Part shown: one piece after another, positions 54,447 through 64,000 of the stretch
Layout of the letters: each line of letters starts with the position of its first letter
Numbering within the stretch: the stretch's first letter is position 1
Source of the DNA: Bordetella parapertussis
Lineage (GTDB): Bacteria > Pseudomonadota > Gammaproteobacteria > Burkholderiales > Burkholderiaceae_A
Direction: 5' to 3'
DNA: 64,000 nucleotides
NCBI GenBank assembly: GCA_945877235.1
Contig: CAMCRF010000003.1
Span: 1-64,000 of the forward strand
Made by a program: the position numbers and the translations under genes
The notes under the pieces: generated by a model
What the model was told of the DNA's origin: nothing
Seen by the model: only the letters and a program-made list of their open reading frames with translations
The model's database searches: none

Positions 54447-55654
54447 TTGATTGCGGCTTGCACGCCGCCTGAGGTGTGGGGAGTTTGCGTCTTTCGGAGG
54501 GTCATCTCAACGCCGCCCAACATACCGAGCAGGCTGAGATCGTTGAAATCTCCAAGATGCCCCAGTCGGAACACCTGACCGCTGAGCTTAGAGAGGCCGG
54601 TTCCCAGCGAGAGATTGAAATGCGTGAGCGCTTGCTCACGAAAATAATCCGCATTGACCACGGGCTTGTTCTGAGCTGTCGGCATGCACACCGCAGTCAC
54701 AATGGGGCTGTGGGCTTGGGGGTCCTCGCAGACCGTACGAAGCCCCCAGGCGTGAACTGCTGCCCTTGCGGCTGCAGCATGTCGACGATGGCGCGCGAAA
54801 ATGGCGTCAAGCCCCTCTTCTTGAATCAGGTCAAGCGCTTCGGCCAGGCCATAGAGCAGATTCGTCGCGGGCGTGCTTGGCCAACTGCCTTTCTCGTTTG
54901 CCTTTAAGACCTCATCCCAGCGCCAATAGGCACGAGGCAGTTTCGCAAGCGACTGTGCGGCTAGGGCCTTCTCACTCACCGCATTGAAGCAGAGTCCAGG
55001 CGGCAGCATGAGCCCCTTTTGCGAGCCACTCACGGTTACATCGACGCCCCAGGCGTCGTGCTCCACGGGGGCGCAGCCAAGTGAGGACACGGTATCGATC
55101 ATGAGTAACGCCGGGTGGCGAGCAGCATCGATGGCCGTGCGAATCGCGCCAATATCCGATATGACGCCTGTAGACGTTTCGTTGTGCACCACACAGACTG
55201 CGCGGATGGCGCCCGCCGTGTCTGCCTTTAGTGCGTCTTCAATGGCCTGAGGGTCGATCGGCTGAGACCAGTCTGCATCGAGGCAAATGGGCTCCAGACC
55301 AAGCTTCACGGCGAGTGACCTCCAGAGTGTTGCGAAGTGACCCGAGTCCACCATGAGGACTTTATCGCCGGGGCTGAGGGTATTGACCAACGCAGCCTCC
55401 CAGGCACCTGTTCCCGATCCAGCGTAGATGATCACTGGCTGTTGGGTTCCAAAAACGGGGCGGATGGCCGACAGGATGCGGATGGCAAGGGCTGCGAATT
55501 CAGGCCCTCGATGATCGATGGTGGGGAAGTCCATGGCCCGGAGCACACGATCAGGCACGTTGCTTGGACCCGGGATTTGAAGGAAGTGCCGACCCAGGCC
55601 GGTCCGGTTCAGTGCACTGCGCGGATTGATGGGTTGGGGAGAATCACGATGCAT
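54389..55654 (-). CDS. Serine/alanine-glyoxylate aminotransferase family protein
   Basis: This 421-residue class V PLP enzyme carries FLQIPGPSNVPDRVL, HRGPEF, the glycine loop YAGSGTGAWEAAL, CVVHNETSTGV, the Asp of MIDTVSS and the PLP-binding Lys in VSGSQKGLMLPP. It is predicted to transfer an amino group from serine or alanine to glyoxylate. It is divergent from the YdiJ-like dehydrogenase with 35 bp between the starts, suggesting shared control of C2/C3 acid metabolism. The last codons overlap the convergent transglycosylase gene. Confidence 0.92.
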   Translation of the reverse strand: MHRDSPQPINPRSALNRTGLGRHFLQIPGPSNVPDRVLRAMDFPTIDHRGPEFAALAIRILSAIRPVFGTQQPVIIYAGSGTGAWEAALVNTLSPGDKVLMVDSGHFATLWRSLAVKLGLEPICLDADWSQPIDPQAIEDALKADTAGAIRAVCVVHNETSTGVISDIGAIRTAIDAARHPALLMIDTVSSLGCAPVEHDAWGVDVTVSGSQKGLMLPPGLCFNAVSEKALAAQSLAKLPRAYWRWDEVLKANEKGSWPSTPATNLLYGLAEALDLIQEEGLDAIFARHRRHAAAARAAVHAWGLRTVCEDPQAHSPIVTAVCMPTAQNKPVVNADYFREQALTHFNLSLGTGLSKLSGQVFRLGHLGDFNDLSLLGMLGGVEMTLRKTQTPHTSGGVQAAINYLSEASSALANTRPMAAA

Positions 55655-55689
55655 AGTTGGCCAAGATCGGGGAGTATGGGGGGAACACT

Positions 55690-58600
55690 ATGAATGCTCG
55701 ATCTCCACACAATCCCAGCCGACGCGCACTTTTTCAAGGCTTTCAAGGGTCTTCCCTAGGAAGCGATTGGATAGCGCGCCTGCGCCGAGAAATGCAAGGA
55801 GAGGTCTACAGCGACCTCCCCGCCCGAGGACGGTATGCCACCGATGCGTCCGTCTACCAGATCATGCCGCTCGCAGTGGCGGCGCCCAAGACGACGCTCG
55901 ACCTGCGCGTTGCGCTCGATGTGGCTCGAGACGCCGGGGTACCTGTGTTGATGCGAGGTGCCGGTACCTCGCAGTGTGGGCAGACCGTCGGTGAGGCTCT
56001 GGTCATCGACCAGAGCATGTATTTGCGCAGTATGCAGCCGCCTGATCTTGCAAGACAGACCGTGTGGGTAGAGCCTGGCGTGGTACTGGATCATCTTAAC
56101 CAGACCCTCAAGCCCCATGGGTTGTGGTTCCCAGTTGACGTGTCGACCGCTGCGCAATGCACGATTGGCGGTATGGCAGGGAACAATTCCTGTGGCTCGC
56201 GCAGTCTTGCTTACGGGAACATGGTGCACAACGTGCGCGCTATCGACGCGATTCTTGACGACGGAACGCGGGCTCGGTTTGAGGGGTTTGGCGATGGCCA
56301 GCCGATGACCCTCGGCAGTCGGCGCCTGTCTGACCTTGTCTCGCGATTGCACCAGATTGCAGACTCGGTGCGCTCGGATATGGGCACGCTTTGGCCGAAG
56401 GTGATGCGGCGGGTTGGGGGCTACAACCTAGACATTTTCCACCCGCAGAGCGAGCGTCCCTATACAAAGGATGGCTCCATCAATCTCGCTCATCTGCTGG
56501 TCGGTTCAGAGGGAACCCTTGCGAGTTTTGAGGGCCTTGAACTGGCGCTTACCCCCATTCCCCGCCACAAGCGACTGGGTGTGGTGAATTTCCCAAGTTT
56601 CCAACGGGCCATGGAAATGACCGAGGCCATCGTTGCCCTCAAGCCCGTGGCGGTCGAACTGGTTGATCGAACCATGATCGAACTCTGTCGATTCAACCCC
56701 GTGTTTGCACCCGTGATCTCCCGCGCCCTCGTCAGTCCAGATGGACGCCCGACGGAGGCTTTGCTGCTTGTGGAGTTTACGGGCGATGAGGGGGCGGTTT
56801 TAGACGAGAGGCTGCAAGCGCTCGATACGTTGGTCGCCGATCAAGGGCTGCCGGGGTGGGTGGTGCACCTGGTGGATGCCGCTGAGCAGGCTGCGCTCTG
56901 GGAGGTGAGGAAGGCCGGTCTCAACATCATGATGTCGCTGCGTGGCGACGGAAAGCCCATTTCATTTATTGAGGATTGCGCGGTTCCACTGGCCCATCTT
57001 GCGGAGTACACCGCTGCATTGACAGAAGTGTTCGCCCGACATGGCACGCAGGGCACCTGGTACGCGCATGCCTCCGTGGGTACCTTGCATGTCCGACCCA
57101 TTTTGGATCTTAGGCGAGACGGCGCTCAGAAAATGCGGGCGATTGCGCAGGAAGCTTCGGAACTGGTGCGGCGATTCAAAGGCGCGTTCTCTGGCGAGCA
57201 TGGGGACGGCCTGGTGCGTAGCGAGTGGGTGACCTGGCAATTCGGCCCCAGACTGACCCGTGCGTTCGAGGACATCAAAGATGCCTTTGATCCTCAAAAT
57301 CGGCTCAACCCCGGAAAGATCGTTCGCTCGACGCGCATGGACGATCGGCATCTCTTTCGGTTCTCGCCCTCCTATCGGGTTCTGCCGATTCGTCCTGCGC
57401 TCGATTGGTCAGAGTGGAACGTTCAGAACGACCCCTCGCGACCGAGCGCTCCGGGGGGTCTCGGGGTGCATGTAGGCCCCCCAGGCTCTGGCGAGGACCC
57501 CACGCTGGGTCTGGCGAAGGCTGTGGAGATGTGCAACAACAACGGCCACTGCAGAAAATTTGATGCGGGCACGATGTGCCCAAGTTATCGCGTCACCCGC
57601 CAAGAGCAGCATGTCGTGCGAGGCCGCGCCAACACCCTGAGGCTCGCGCTCTCGGGGCAGATCCCGGGTGGGCTCAGTTCAGATGCAGTGCAAGAGGCGC
57701 TCTCGCTCTGTGTCTCTTGTAAGGGCTGCCAGAGAGAATGTCCAACGGGTGTTGATATGTCCCGCATGAAGCTCGAGGCGCAATATGCCCGTGGGCTGGC
57801 TCAAGGCTGGCCGTTGCGAGATCGGCTCCTGGTGGTGCTCCCGACGCTCTCAGTTTGGATGCGGACATGGCCCGGGCTTCGATGGATACCGGCCTTGCGT
57901 GATCACGTCCCCGGGCTGGCGGGATTGCTTGAGCCTCTGATCGGCATTGCACGCACACGTCGCATGCAGCGCTGGGCCTCGCGTCGGGCTCGGCTATCGC
58001 TTAGCGCCTTAACGTCAGTGCCCCTCGAGCATGCTGATCTGGTGCTCTGGGTCGACAGCCTCACCGAGGCCTATCATCCGGAGCGAGTTGCTCTGGCCCA
58101 CCGGCTCATGACGCGGCAGGGCCTGCAAGTCGCAATCGTCGGCGCTATGAGCGGACAGAACCTGTGCTGCGGGCGCACGGCGCTCTCGGTCGGGGCACTC
58201 GATGAGGCCAAGCGTCGCGCTGCGGAATTACAGCATGCCCTCGCCCCAGCGATTGAGCGAGGTATTCCGATTGTCGGATTGGAGCCCTCGTGCCTGCTGA
58301 GCCTGCGAGATGAATGGAAGGCGATGGGGTTTGGTGAGGGGGTTAAGCTCTTCGAGGAGTGGTGGGTCGAGGCCTTGGATCGCAAGCAGGTTCAGCTCAC
58401 GCCCACCTCGCAGCAAAAGCCCGTTGCGTTGCATGGACACTGTCACCAAAAGGCGGCTGGAGCCTTTCCTGCAATCACTCGTGCCCTCGAGTCTGTTGGG
58501 TATGTCGTGACTCCCATCACTAGCAGCTGTTGCGGCATGGCCGGTGCCTTTGGGCTGCGGCCCGAGAACCAGGAGATCTCAAAGGCCATGGCAGAGCTTA

Positions 58601-58764
58601 GCCTCGCCCCAGCGATTCGCGGCCTGCCCGCAGAGACCCTGGTCGTTGCAGATGGACTTTCTTGCCAGCATCAGATTCGTGATCTCACGCCCAGAGAAGC
58701 CCTTCATGCAGTAGAGGCCCTGGCCTTGGCCCTCGGCGAATCTCTGGATAATACGAAAAACTAG
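55690..58764 (+). CDS. FAD-linked 2-hydroxyacid dehydrogenase with Fe-S/CCG domains (YdiJ-like)
   Basis: The 1024-residue protein has an FAD-binding type 4 domain (about 40-290; MRGAGTSQCGQTVGEALV, GTLASFEGLELAL), an FAD-oxidase C-terminal domain (to about 560), an Fe-S ferredoxin-type segment (NNNGHCRKFDAGTMCPSYR, CVSCKGCQRECPTG), and a CCG-type domain (HGHCHQKA, SSCCGMAGAFG). The order and length match E. coli YdiJ, a D-2-hydroxyglutarate dehydrogenase; D-lactate or glycolate are alternative substrates. The ATG at 55690 follows GGGGGGAA. Confidence 0.92.
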   Translation: MNARSPHNPSRRALFQGFQGSSLGSDWIARLRREMQGEVYSDLPARGRYATDASVYQIMPLAVAAPKTTLDLRVALDVARDAGVPVLMRGAGTSQCGQTVGEALVIDQSMYLRSMQPPDLARQTVWVEPGVVLDHLNQTLKPHGLWFPVDVSTAAQCTIGGMAGNNSCGSRSLAYGNMVHNVRAIDAILDDGTRARFEGFGDGQPMTLGSRRLSDLVSRLHQIADSVRSDMGTLWPKVMRRVGGYNLDIFHPQSERPYTKDGSINLAHLLVGSEGTLASFEGLELALTPIPRHKRLGVVNFPSFQRAMEMTEAIVALKPVAVELVDRTMIELCRFNPVFAPVISRALVSPDGRPTEALLLVEFTGDEGAVLDERLQALDTLVADQGLPGWVVHLVDAAEQAALWEVRKAGLNIMMSLRGDGKPISFIEDCAVPLAHLAEYTAALTEVFARHGTQGTWYAHASVGTLHVRPILDLRRDGAQKMRAIAQEASELVRRFKGAFSGEHGDGLVRSEWVTWQFGPRLTRAFEDIKDAFDPQNRLNPGKIVRSTRMDDRHLFRFSPSYRVLPIRPALDWSEWNVQNDPSRPSAPGGLGVHVGPPGSGEDPTLGLAKAVEMCNNNGHCRKFDAGTMCPSYRVTRQEQHVVRGRANTLRLALSGQIPGGLSSDAVQEALSLCVSCKGCQRECPTGVDMSRMKLEAQYARGLAQGWPLRDRLLVVLPTLSVWMRTWPGLRWIPALRDHVPGLAGLLEPLIGIARTRRMQRWASRRARLSLSALTSVPLEHADLVLWVDSLTEAYHPERVALAHRLMTRQGLQVAIVGAMSGQNLCCGRTALSVGALDEAKRRAAELQHALAPAIERGIPIVGLEPSCLLSLRDEWKAMGFGEGVKLFEEWWVEALDRKQVQLTPTSQQKPVALHGHCHQKAAGAFPAITRALESVGYVVTPITSSCCGMAGAFGLRPENQEISKAMAELSLAPAIRGLPAETLVVADGLSCQHQIRDLTPREALHAVEALALALGESLDNTKN

Positions 58765-58789
58765 ATCTTCTCAACTGGACTGAACACTC

Positions 58790-61081
58790 ATGGATCCCAC
58801 GTTCCGCAAGCAAGCCCTCGAATATCACGCGTTGCCCACACCGGGAAAGCTGGCTATCGTGCCTACCAAGCAGCTCACCAATCAACGTGATCTGGCGTTG
58901 GCCTATTCCCCAGGGGTTGCTGCCGCGTGCGAGGAGATTGTGAAAGATCCGATCCACGCGTTCCGATACACCGCGCGTGGGAACCTTGTTGGTGTCGTGA
59001 CCAATGGAACCGCTGTCCTGGGCTTGGGAAATATTGGACCCCTGGCCGCAAAGCCCGTCATGGAGGGTAAGGCAGTCCTCTTCAAGAAATTCGCTGGAAT
59101 TGATGTCTTCGACATTGAGCTCAACGAGTCGGATCCCGATCGCCTGGTGGAGGTCATTGCGGCACTGGAGCCCACCTTCGGTGGCATCAACCTCGAGGAC
59201 ATCAAGGCGCCCGATTGCTTTTTGGTTGAACGCAAGTTGCGCGAGCGCATGCGCATACCGGTTTTTCACGATGATCAGCACGGCACCGCCATTGTGGTTG
59301 GCGCGGCACTGGTCAACGGCTTGCGGGTTGTCGGCAAGAAGATTGACGAGATCAAAGTCGTTGTCTCCGGAGCCGGTGCTGCTGCGCTTGCGTGCCTAGA
59401 TCTGCTGCTTGATCTTGGTCTGCCTCGCAAGCATATTTGGGTCACCGATATTGAGGGCGTGGTCTATGAAGGGCGCACCACCCTGATGGATCCCGAAAAA
59501 GCGCGGTTCGCGCAACCCACTGAGGCCCGAACGCTCTCTGAGGTCATTGCAGACGCCGATGTATTTCTTGGACTGTCTGCAGCGGGCGTACTCAAGCCCG
59601 AGATGGTCGCCAAGATGGGTGCGAACCCCATCATCTTTGCGCTCGCCAACCCCACGCCGGAGATCATGCCCGAAGAGGCCCACGCAGTGCGCTCGGACAT
59701 CATCATGGCAACCGGTCGCACTGACTATCCGAACCAGGTCAATAATGTCCTGTGCTTCCCTTTCATCTTCCGAGGTGCCCTCGACGTGGGGGCCACCACG
59801 ATCACGCGCGGTATGGAACTGGCGGCCGTGCATGCTGTGGCCGAGCTCGCCCGTGCAGAGCAGTCCGATGTGGTTGCGGCAGCCTACGGCACTGAGGGCG
59901 TTCAGTTTGGGCGGCAGTACCTCATTCCCAAGCCATTCGATCCGCGCCTGATTGTGAAGATCGCGGCAGCCGTCGCCCAGGCTGCGATGGAGGACGGCGT
60001 AGCCACTCGCCCCATACTTGATATGGATGGCTACCGAGAGCAGCTCCAGGAGTTCGTCTACCACTCCGGAAACTTCATGAAGCCGTTACTCACGGCGGCC
60101 AAGCAGGCCGAGCGTCGCCGTGTGGTCTTTGCGGAGGGCGAGGAGGAGCGAGTTTTGCGCGCCGTTCAGGTCATTGTCGATGAGCACATTGCCCATCCGA
60201 TCTTGATCGGTCGTCCCGCCGTGATCCAGGAGCGCATTCAGCGTTACGGGCTAAGGATTCAGGGTGGGGTCGATGTCACCTTGGTGAACCCCGAGCAAGA
60301 TGAGCGCTATCGAGACTACTGGGAGACCTATCACCGCATGACGGAGCGCAAAGGCGTGACCGCTCAGTACGCAAAGATTGAGATGCGCCGCCGGCAGACC
60401 CTCATTGGCGCCATGATGATTCACAAGGGCGATGCAGATGCCATGGTCTGCGGTACGTTTGGCAACCATGCCCTTCACCTGAATTATGTGAACCAGGTCT
60501 TGGGATTGAGTCCCGATGCCCGTGTTTTTGGCGCGATGAATATTCTCATGCTGCCCGGGCACACCGTTGCTTTGGTCGATACCCATGTCAATGAGTCGCC
60601 TTCGGCCGAAGAGATTGCCGAGATCACGCTCATGGCAGCCGATCAAATGAAGCGTATGGGCTTGGAGCCTCGTGTCGCCCTGCTCTCACACAGCAGTTTT
60701 GGCAGTTCAAATGCCGACTCTGCGGTGAAACTGCGCTCAGCGCTCGGCATGATCCGTGCGCGTCGCCCCGATCTGAATGTCGATGGGGAGATGCACGGTG
60801 ACCTGGCGCTCGACCCAGCGGCACGCAAGGCCTACATGCCCAACTCAACGCTTCACGGGCCGGCTAACCTCTTGGTGTTCTCAAACCTGGAGTCTGCAAA
60901 CATTTCGTACAACCTCCTGAAGACCGCTGCAGGCAACAATGTGGCGGTTGGTCCGGTCCTCTTGGGATGCGCGGCGCCCGTGCACATCGTGACGCCTTCG
61001 GCAACCGTGCGTCGCTTGGTCAATATGACCGCTGTGGCCGTGCTTGATGCGAACAGACGAGCAGAGGCTGTGCAGGCTTAA
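58790..61081 (+). CDS. maeB: NADP-dependent malic enzyme with phosphotransacetylase-like domain
   Basis: The protein has 763 residues. The N-terminal malic enzyme part (about 1-430) has [33 protein letters not shown] and [11 protein letters not shown] (nucleotide-binding). The C-terminal part (about 435-755) is a phosphotransacetylase fold that is regulatory, not catalytic, in this family. It decarboxylates malate to pyruvate and makes NADPH. Its stop codon overlaps the convergent rsmE stop by 4 bp. Confidence 0.97.
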   Translation: MDPTFRKQALEYHALPTPGKLAIVPTKQLTNQRDLALAYSPGVAAACEEIVKDPIHAFRYTARGNLVGVVTNGTAVLGLGNIGPLAAKPVMEGKAVLFKKFAGIDVFDIELNESDPDRLVEVIAALEPTFGGINLEDIKAPDCFLVERKLRERMRIPVFHDDQHGTAIVVGAALVNGLRVVGKKIDEIKVVVSGAGAAALACLDLLLDLGLPRKHIWVTDIEGVVYEGRTTLMDPEKARFAQPTEARTLSEVIADADVFLGLSAAGVLKPEMVAKMGANPIIFALANPTPEIMPEEAHAVRSDIIMATGRTDYPNQVNNVLCFPFIFRGALDVGATTITRGMELAAVHAVAELARAEQSDVVAAAYGTEGVQFGRQYLIPKPFDPRLIVKIAAAVAQAAMEDGVATRPILDMDGYREQLQEFVYHSGNFMKPLLTAAKQAERRRVVFAEGEEERVLRAVQVIVDEHIAHPILIGRPAVIQERIQRYGLRIQGGVDVTLVNPEQDERYRDYWETYHRMTERKGVTAQYAKIEMRRRQTLIGAMMIHKGDADAMVCGTFGNHALHLNYVNQVLGLSPDARVFGAMNILMLPGHTVALVDTHVNESPSAEEIAEITLMAADQMKRMGLEPRVALLSHSSFGSSNADSAVKLRSALGMIRARRPDLNVDGEMHGDLALDPAARKAYMPNSTLHGPANLLVFSNLESANISYNLLKTAAGNNVAVGPVLLGCAAPVHIVTPSATVRRLVNMTAVAVLDANRRAEAVQA

Positions 61082-61806
61082 AACTCCTGGGCGCGCACTG
61101 CAATGACGCTCAAGATGGCGCTTGCAACGGTCTCAGTGCGGAGCACGCGGGGCCCGAGCCGAAGCCCTTGAAATCCGGATGTCCTGGCCTCCCGTTCCTC
61201 CTGGTCAGTCCATCCAGCCTCCGGACCGATGGCGACCCAGACCTGCGATTTCAGTGCGGCCTGAGAGACCGACGCCGGACCAAAGGGGTCTAGGAGCCAG
61301 CCGGTCTTCTCGCCACCCGCATCTGTAAAGGCGTTGAGGGCCGCATTCAGGTCCGTGACAGGATGCACAACGGGCGTGTGGTTTCGGCCGCATTGGGCTG
61401 CAGCAGATTCCACAACGCGTTGCCAGTGAGCTTGCCGCTTGTGCGCCCGGTCTCCCGAGAGCTGGAGCTGACTGCGAGCGGCTTGAACCGGCCAGATCTC
61501 CGCGGCGCCGAGTTCGGTTGCTTTCTGAACCACCCAGTCCATTTTGTCCGCCAGGCAGAGGCTCTGAATCACCACGGTCCTGATCGGAGACTCACGCTGT
61601 ATGGCAACGAGCGGCCCAAGCTCCACCTGGCAGGCCTGGGCATGCGCACTCAGAATATGGCCGTCTGCCTCCAGTCCTTGGCCATTGAAGATCTGGATCC
61701 TATCCCCCACCGCGAGACGCAGTACACGCACGAGATGATGGGACGCTTCGGGCCCTAAAACATTCAGGCCTGCAGTGGCCAATGGCCAGTGGACGCGGGG
61801 AATCAT
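61078..61806 (-). CDS. rsmE: 16S rRNA (uracil1498-N3)-methyltransferase
   Basis: This 242-residue SPOUT-class enzyme has an N-terminal PUA-like region ([20 protein letters not shown]) and the knot region motifs [28 protein letters not shown] and [16 protein letters not shown]. It methylates U1498 of 16S rRNA. I start at the ATG at 61806 because it gives the family length; an in-frame TTG at 61824 is possible. It is divergent from transketolase. Confidence 0.96.
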   Translation of the reverse strand: MIPRVHWPLATAGLNVLGPEASHHLVRVLRLAVGDRIQIFNGQGLEADGHILSAHAQACQVELGPLVAIQRESPIRTVVIQSLCLADKMDWVVQKATELGAAEIWPVQAARSQLQLSGDRAHKRQAHWQRVVESAAAQCGRNHTPVVHPVTDLNAALNAFTDAGGEKTGWLLDPFGPASVSQAALKSQVWVAIGPEAGWTDQEEREARTSGFQGLRLGPRVLRTETVASAILSVIAVRAQEF

Positions 61807-61937
61807 CAGCGTTTCGAACCTCAATTCGTAAGAAAAGCTCGGCGCTTCGTCAAAGCGAAGTCGGTAGAATCCCTATTCTGCCAAGCTACGCTGCCGTGCG
61901 CTGTCACGGTGAGCCAAATCAAAAAAAGGGAGACTCC
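61807..61937 (+). promoter_or_regulatory. rsmE-tkt divergent intergenic region with weak promoter
   Basis: TAGAAT at 61865-61870 could be the -10 of tkt, without a convincing -35. A short dyad CTTCG-6-CGAAG lies at about 61845-61860. A poly-A stretch followed by GGGAG before 61938 is the tkt ribosome site. Nothing else is evident. Confidence 0.3.
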
Positions 61938-63974
61938 ATGCAGACGCTTTCCGCCCCCATTGCTCGTGATATGGCAAACGCCATTCGAGCCCTTGCAATG
62001 GATGCAGTGCAGCAGGCCCATTCCGGGCACCCCGGCATGCCGATGGGCATGGCTGAAATGTCGGTGGCCCTCTGGCGCCAGACGCTCAAACACAACCCAG
62101 CCAATCCGCAATGGGCCGATCGTGATCGATTCGTGCTCTCGAACGGCCACGGCTCCATGCTGATATACGCCCTCTTGCATCTGACCGGCTACGACTTGCC
62201 CATGCAAGAGCTCAAGCAGTTCCGTCAGTTGCACTCGAAAACCCCAGGGCACCCCGAAGTGGGCATGACCCCAGGCGTTGAGACAACGACTGGCCCATTG
62301 GGTCAGGGCATTACCAATGCCGTGGGTATGGCACTCGCTGAGCGGCTGTTGGCAGCAGATTTCAATGAGCCTGGCCACACCGTGGTCGATCACAACACAT
62401 ACGCATTTCTGGGCGACGGGTGTCTCATGGAGGGCATCAGTCATGAGGCCTGCGCGCTTGCGGGCGTCTGGGGGCTCTCCAAGCTCATCGCGCTCTATGA
62501 CGACAATGGCATCTCGATTGACGGTAAGGTCGATGGCTGGTTCCGTGACGACACGGCCAAGCGATTTGAGGCTTATGGCTGGAATGTCATTGGGCCTATT
62601 GACGGTCATGACCTGCCAGCGGTTCAGGCGGCCCTAAATACCGCCAAAGGGTGGGCGAAACATGGCAAAGCGGGACGCCTTGCCCCCACACTGATTATTT
62701 GTCGCACCCAGATTGGCCAAGGCTCCCCAAACCGCGCCGGCACTGCAAAGGCGCATGGTGAGGCCTTGGGAGCAGATGAAATTGCGCTCACCCGCAAAGC
62801 GATTGGCTGGTCGCACGAGCCATTCGTGATTCCCCAGTCGGTCTATGACGCATGGGACTGTAGGGCTGAGGGCGCTGCCGCTGAGGCCGACTGGAATGCC
62901 CGCTTTGAGGCCTACGCGTCCGCATTTCCTCAGAAGGCTGCCGAATTCAAGCGACGCATGCGCGGCGAGCTTCCCGAGGGGTTTGCAAAGGATCATCAGG
63001 CGCTCATCGACCGCCTCTGCGCCGAGGGGCAGAACGTGGCGAGTCGCAAGGCCTCGCAGATTGCGCTCGATGATCTCGGTCCCCGTGTGCCCGGCCTTTT
63101 AGGCGGCTCCGCCGACCTCACCGGCAGCAACCTCACGAATTGGAAGGGCGTACAAAGTCTCAGTGTTGACGCCAAGGGCGTGCTCACGCCAGGGCGTCAC
63201 ATCAGCTATGGCGTGCGTGAGTTCGGCATGGCAGCGATATGCAATGGCATTGCCCTGCATGGTGGATTCATCCCCTATTGCGGCACCTTCCTCACATTCT
63301 CGGACTACAGCCGCAATGCCATTCGCATGGCAGCGCTCATGCGTCAGCGGGTCATTCACGTCTTCACGCACGACTCCATTGGCTTGGGCGAGGATGGTCC
63401 GACCCACCAGCCCGTTGAGCATCCTGCAGCGCTTCGATTGATTCCCTTCTTGGATGTATGGCGCCCAGCCGATGCAGTTGAGACGGCAGTGGCCTGGCAG
63501 GTTGCGATGGAGTCCAGCGACCGCCCAAGCGCGTTGCTGCTCTCTCGTCAGGGTCTTGCGCCTCAGATCTGTTCACCCTCAGTTGCTGCGCTTGCGAAGC
63601 GAGGCGGCTATGTGCTGCAGTCTGATCCACGTCCCCAAGTGGTCCTCATGGCTACAGGCTCCGAAGTGGAGATCGCCACCAAAGCCGCAGCCGCACTGAG
63701 GGCTTCAAAGATTCGGGTCCGCGTGGTCTCGCTGCCGTCCACCACCGTTTTTGACCGGCAGTCGGCCGCTTATAAGGCGGAGGTGCTTCCTGCAGGCATT
63801 CCCAGAATCGTGATTGAGGCCGGCGTGACCGATGGCTGGTGGAAATATCAACCCGCCGCTGTGCTCGGTCTCGACCGCTTCGGAGAGTCAGCGCCGGCTG
63901 GCGAACTCTTCAAGCTCTTTGAACTCACGCCTGAGGCGGTTGAGAAGACCGCTCGCATCATTCTTAAGAAATAA
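61938..63974 (+). CDS. tkt: Transketolase
   Basis: The 678-residue thiamine-diphosphate enzyme of the pentose phosphate and Calvin cycles is of normal length. It has the N-terminal [29 protein letters not shown], the ThDP motif [13 protein letters not shown] to NNG-like DDNGISIDG, and [16 protein letters not shown] in the pyrimidine domain. The ATG at 61938 follows AAAAAGGGAG; a longer frame from 61782 overlaps rsmE and is unlikely. It is followed 17 bp later by the next gene start. Confidence 0.98.
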   Translation: MQTLSAPIARDMANAIRALAMDAVQQAHSGHPGMPMGMAEMSVALWRQTLKHNPANPQWADRDRFVLSNGHGSMLIYALLHLTGYDLPMQELKQFRQLHSKTPGHPEVGMTPGVETTTGPLGQGITNAVGMALAERLLAADFNEPGHTVVDHNTYAFLGDGCLMEGISHEACALAGVWGLSKLIALYDDNGISIDGKVDGWFRDDTAKRFEAYGWNVIGPIDGHDLPAVQAALNTAKGWAKHGKAGRLAPTLIICRTQIGQGSPNRAGTAKAHGEALGADEIALTRKAIGWSHEPFVIPQSVYDAWDCRAEGAAAEADWNARFEAYASAFPQKAAEFKRRMRGELPEGFAKDHQALIDRLCAEGQNVASRKASQIALDDLGPRVPGLLGGSADLTGSNLTNWKGVQSLSVDAKGVLTPGRHISYGVREFGMAAICNGIALHGGFIPYCGTFLTFSDYSRNAIRMAALMRQRVIHVFTHDSIGLGEDGPTHQPVEHPAALRLIPFLDVWRPADAVETAVAWQVAMESSDRPSALLLSRQGLAPQICSPSVAALAKRGGYVLQSDPRPQVVLMATGSEVEIATKAAAALRASKIRVRVVSLPSTTVFDRQSAAYKAEVLPAGIPRIVIEAGVTDGWWKYQPAAVLGLDRFGESAPAGELFKLFELTPEAVEKTARIILKK

Positions 63975-63991
63975 ATCAGAGGAGATTGACC

Positions 63992-64000
63992 ATGACCATT
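63992..64000 (+). CDS. Start of next gene, probably glyceraldehyde-3-phosphate dehydrogenase
   Basis: Only three codons (Met-Thr-Ile) are visible, preceded by a strong AGAGGAGA ribosome site. The first residues MTI and the position after tkt fit a gap gene in Burkholderiales. The product call is inference from gene order. Confidence 0.5.

Overview
The window is GC-rich, very densely coded chromosomal DNA of a Gram-negative bacterium, most likely a betaproteobacterium of the Burkholderiales. This rests on the maeB - rsmE - tkt - (gap) gene order at the right end, the type-2 PyrF, the YdiJ-like dehydrogenase, two TonB-dependent receptors, and a groESL operon carrying both a sigma-32-like promoter and a CIRCE operator. 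I see no insertion sequence, phage, CRISPR array or rRNA. There is one tRNA gene (Met, CAT).

Left part (1-24 kb), signal transduction. On the minus strand lie a multi-PAS histidine kinase, a haem NO/O2-binding (H-NOX) protein, a PAS-GGDEF-EAL protein and a chemoreceptor cut by the window edge. Divergently, a plus-strand operon (7.55-18.64 kb) encodes a CheY-like receiver, a receiver-adenylate cyclase fusion, a stand-alone Aer-type PAS protein overlapping a membrane chemoreceptor without a periplasmic domain, a triple-CheW protein, CheR, CheB, a CheB-type receiver without the esterase, a large CheA and a CheW-like protein. Converging on it is a minus-strand operon (21.1-18.6 kb) of three cyclic-nucleotide-binding proteins and a metallo-beta-lactamase-fold hydrolase. 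Together these look like a chemosensory array whose output is cAMP, with receptors and possibly a hydrolase for the nucleotide next door. A third operon (21.17-24.07 kb) holds a GAF plus degenerate GGDEF protein that keeps a c-di-GMP I-site motif, a PhnD-like periplasmic binding protein and a membrane diguanylate cyclase.

Middle part (24-46.7 kb), transport and peptide use. It contains tRNA-Met, NnrU, an ABC exporter, a pyrF - ABC-2 permease - EamA operon, a TonB receptor, a PadR repressor with a clear self-operator and its membrane partner, a secreted M3 peptidase, a small XRE regulator with a membrane anchor, a secreted S9 peptidase, and a peptide ABC importer (membrane-anchored binding protein, two permeases, fused double ATPase). 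A MarC protein and a second ABC exporter follow. Secreted peptidases beside a peptide importer suggest a peptide-consuming lifestyle.

Right part (46.7-64 kb), housekeeping. It contains a large, probably highly expressed TonB receptor, a membrane methyltransferase, groEL/groES with heat-shock control, a DksA/TraR zinc-finger protein, DacB, a lytic transglycosylase, a glyoxylate aminotransferase, a YdiJ-like FAD/Fe-S dehydrogenase, malic enzyme, RsmE, transketolase and the first three codons of the next gene (probably GAPDH). Genes are packed with 1-4 bp overlaps, and several convergent pairs overlap at their 3' ends.
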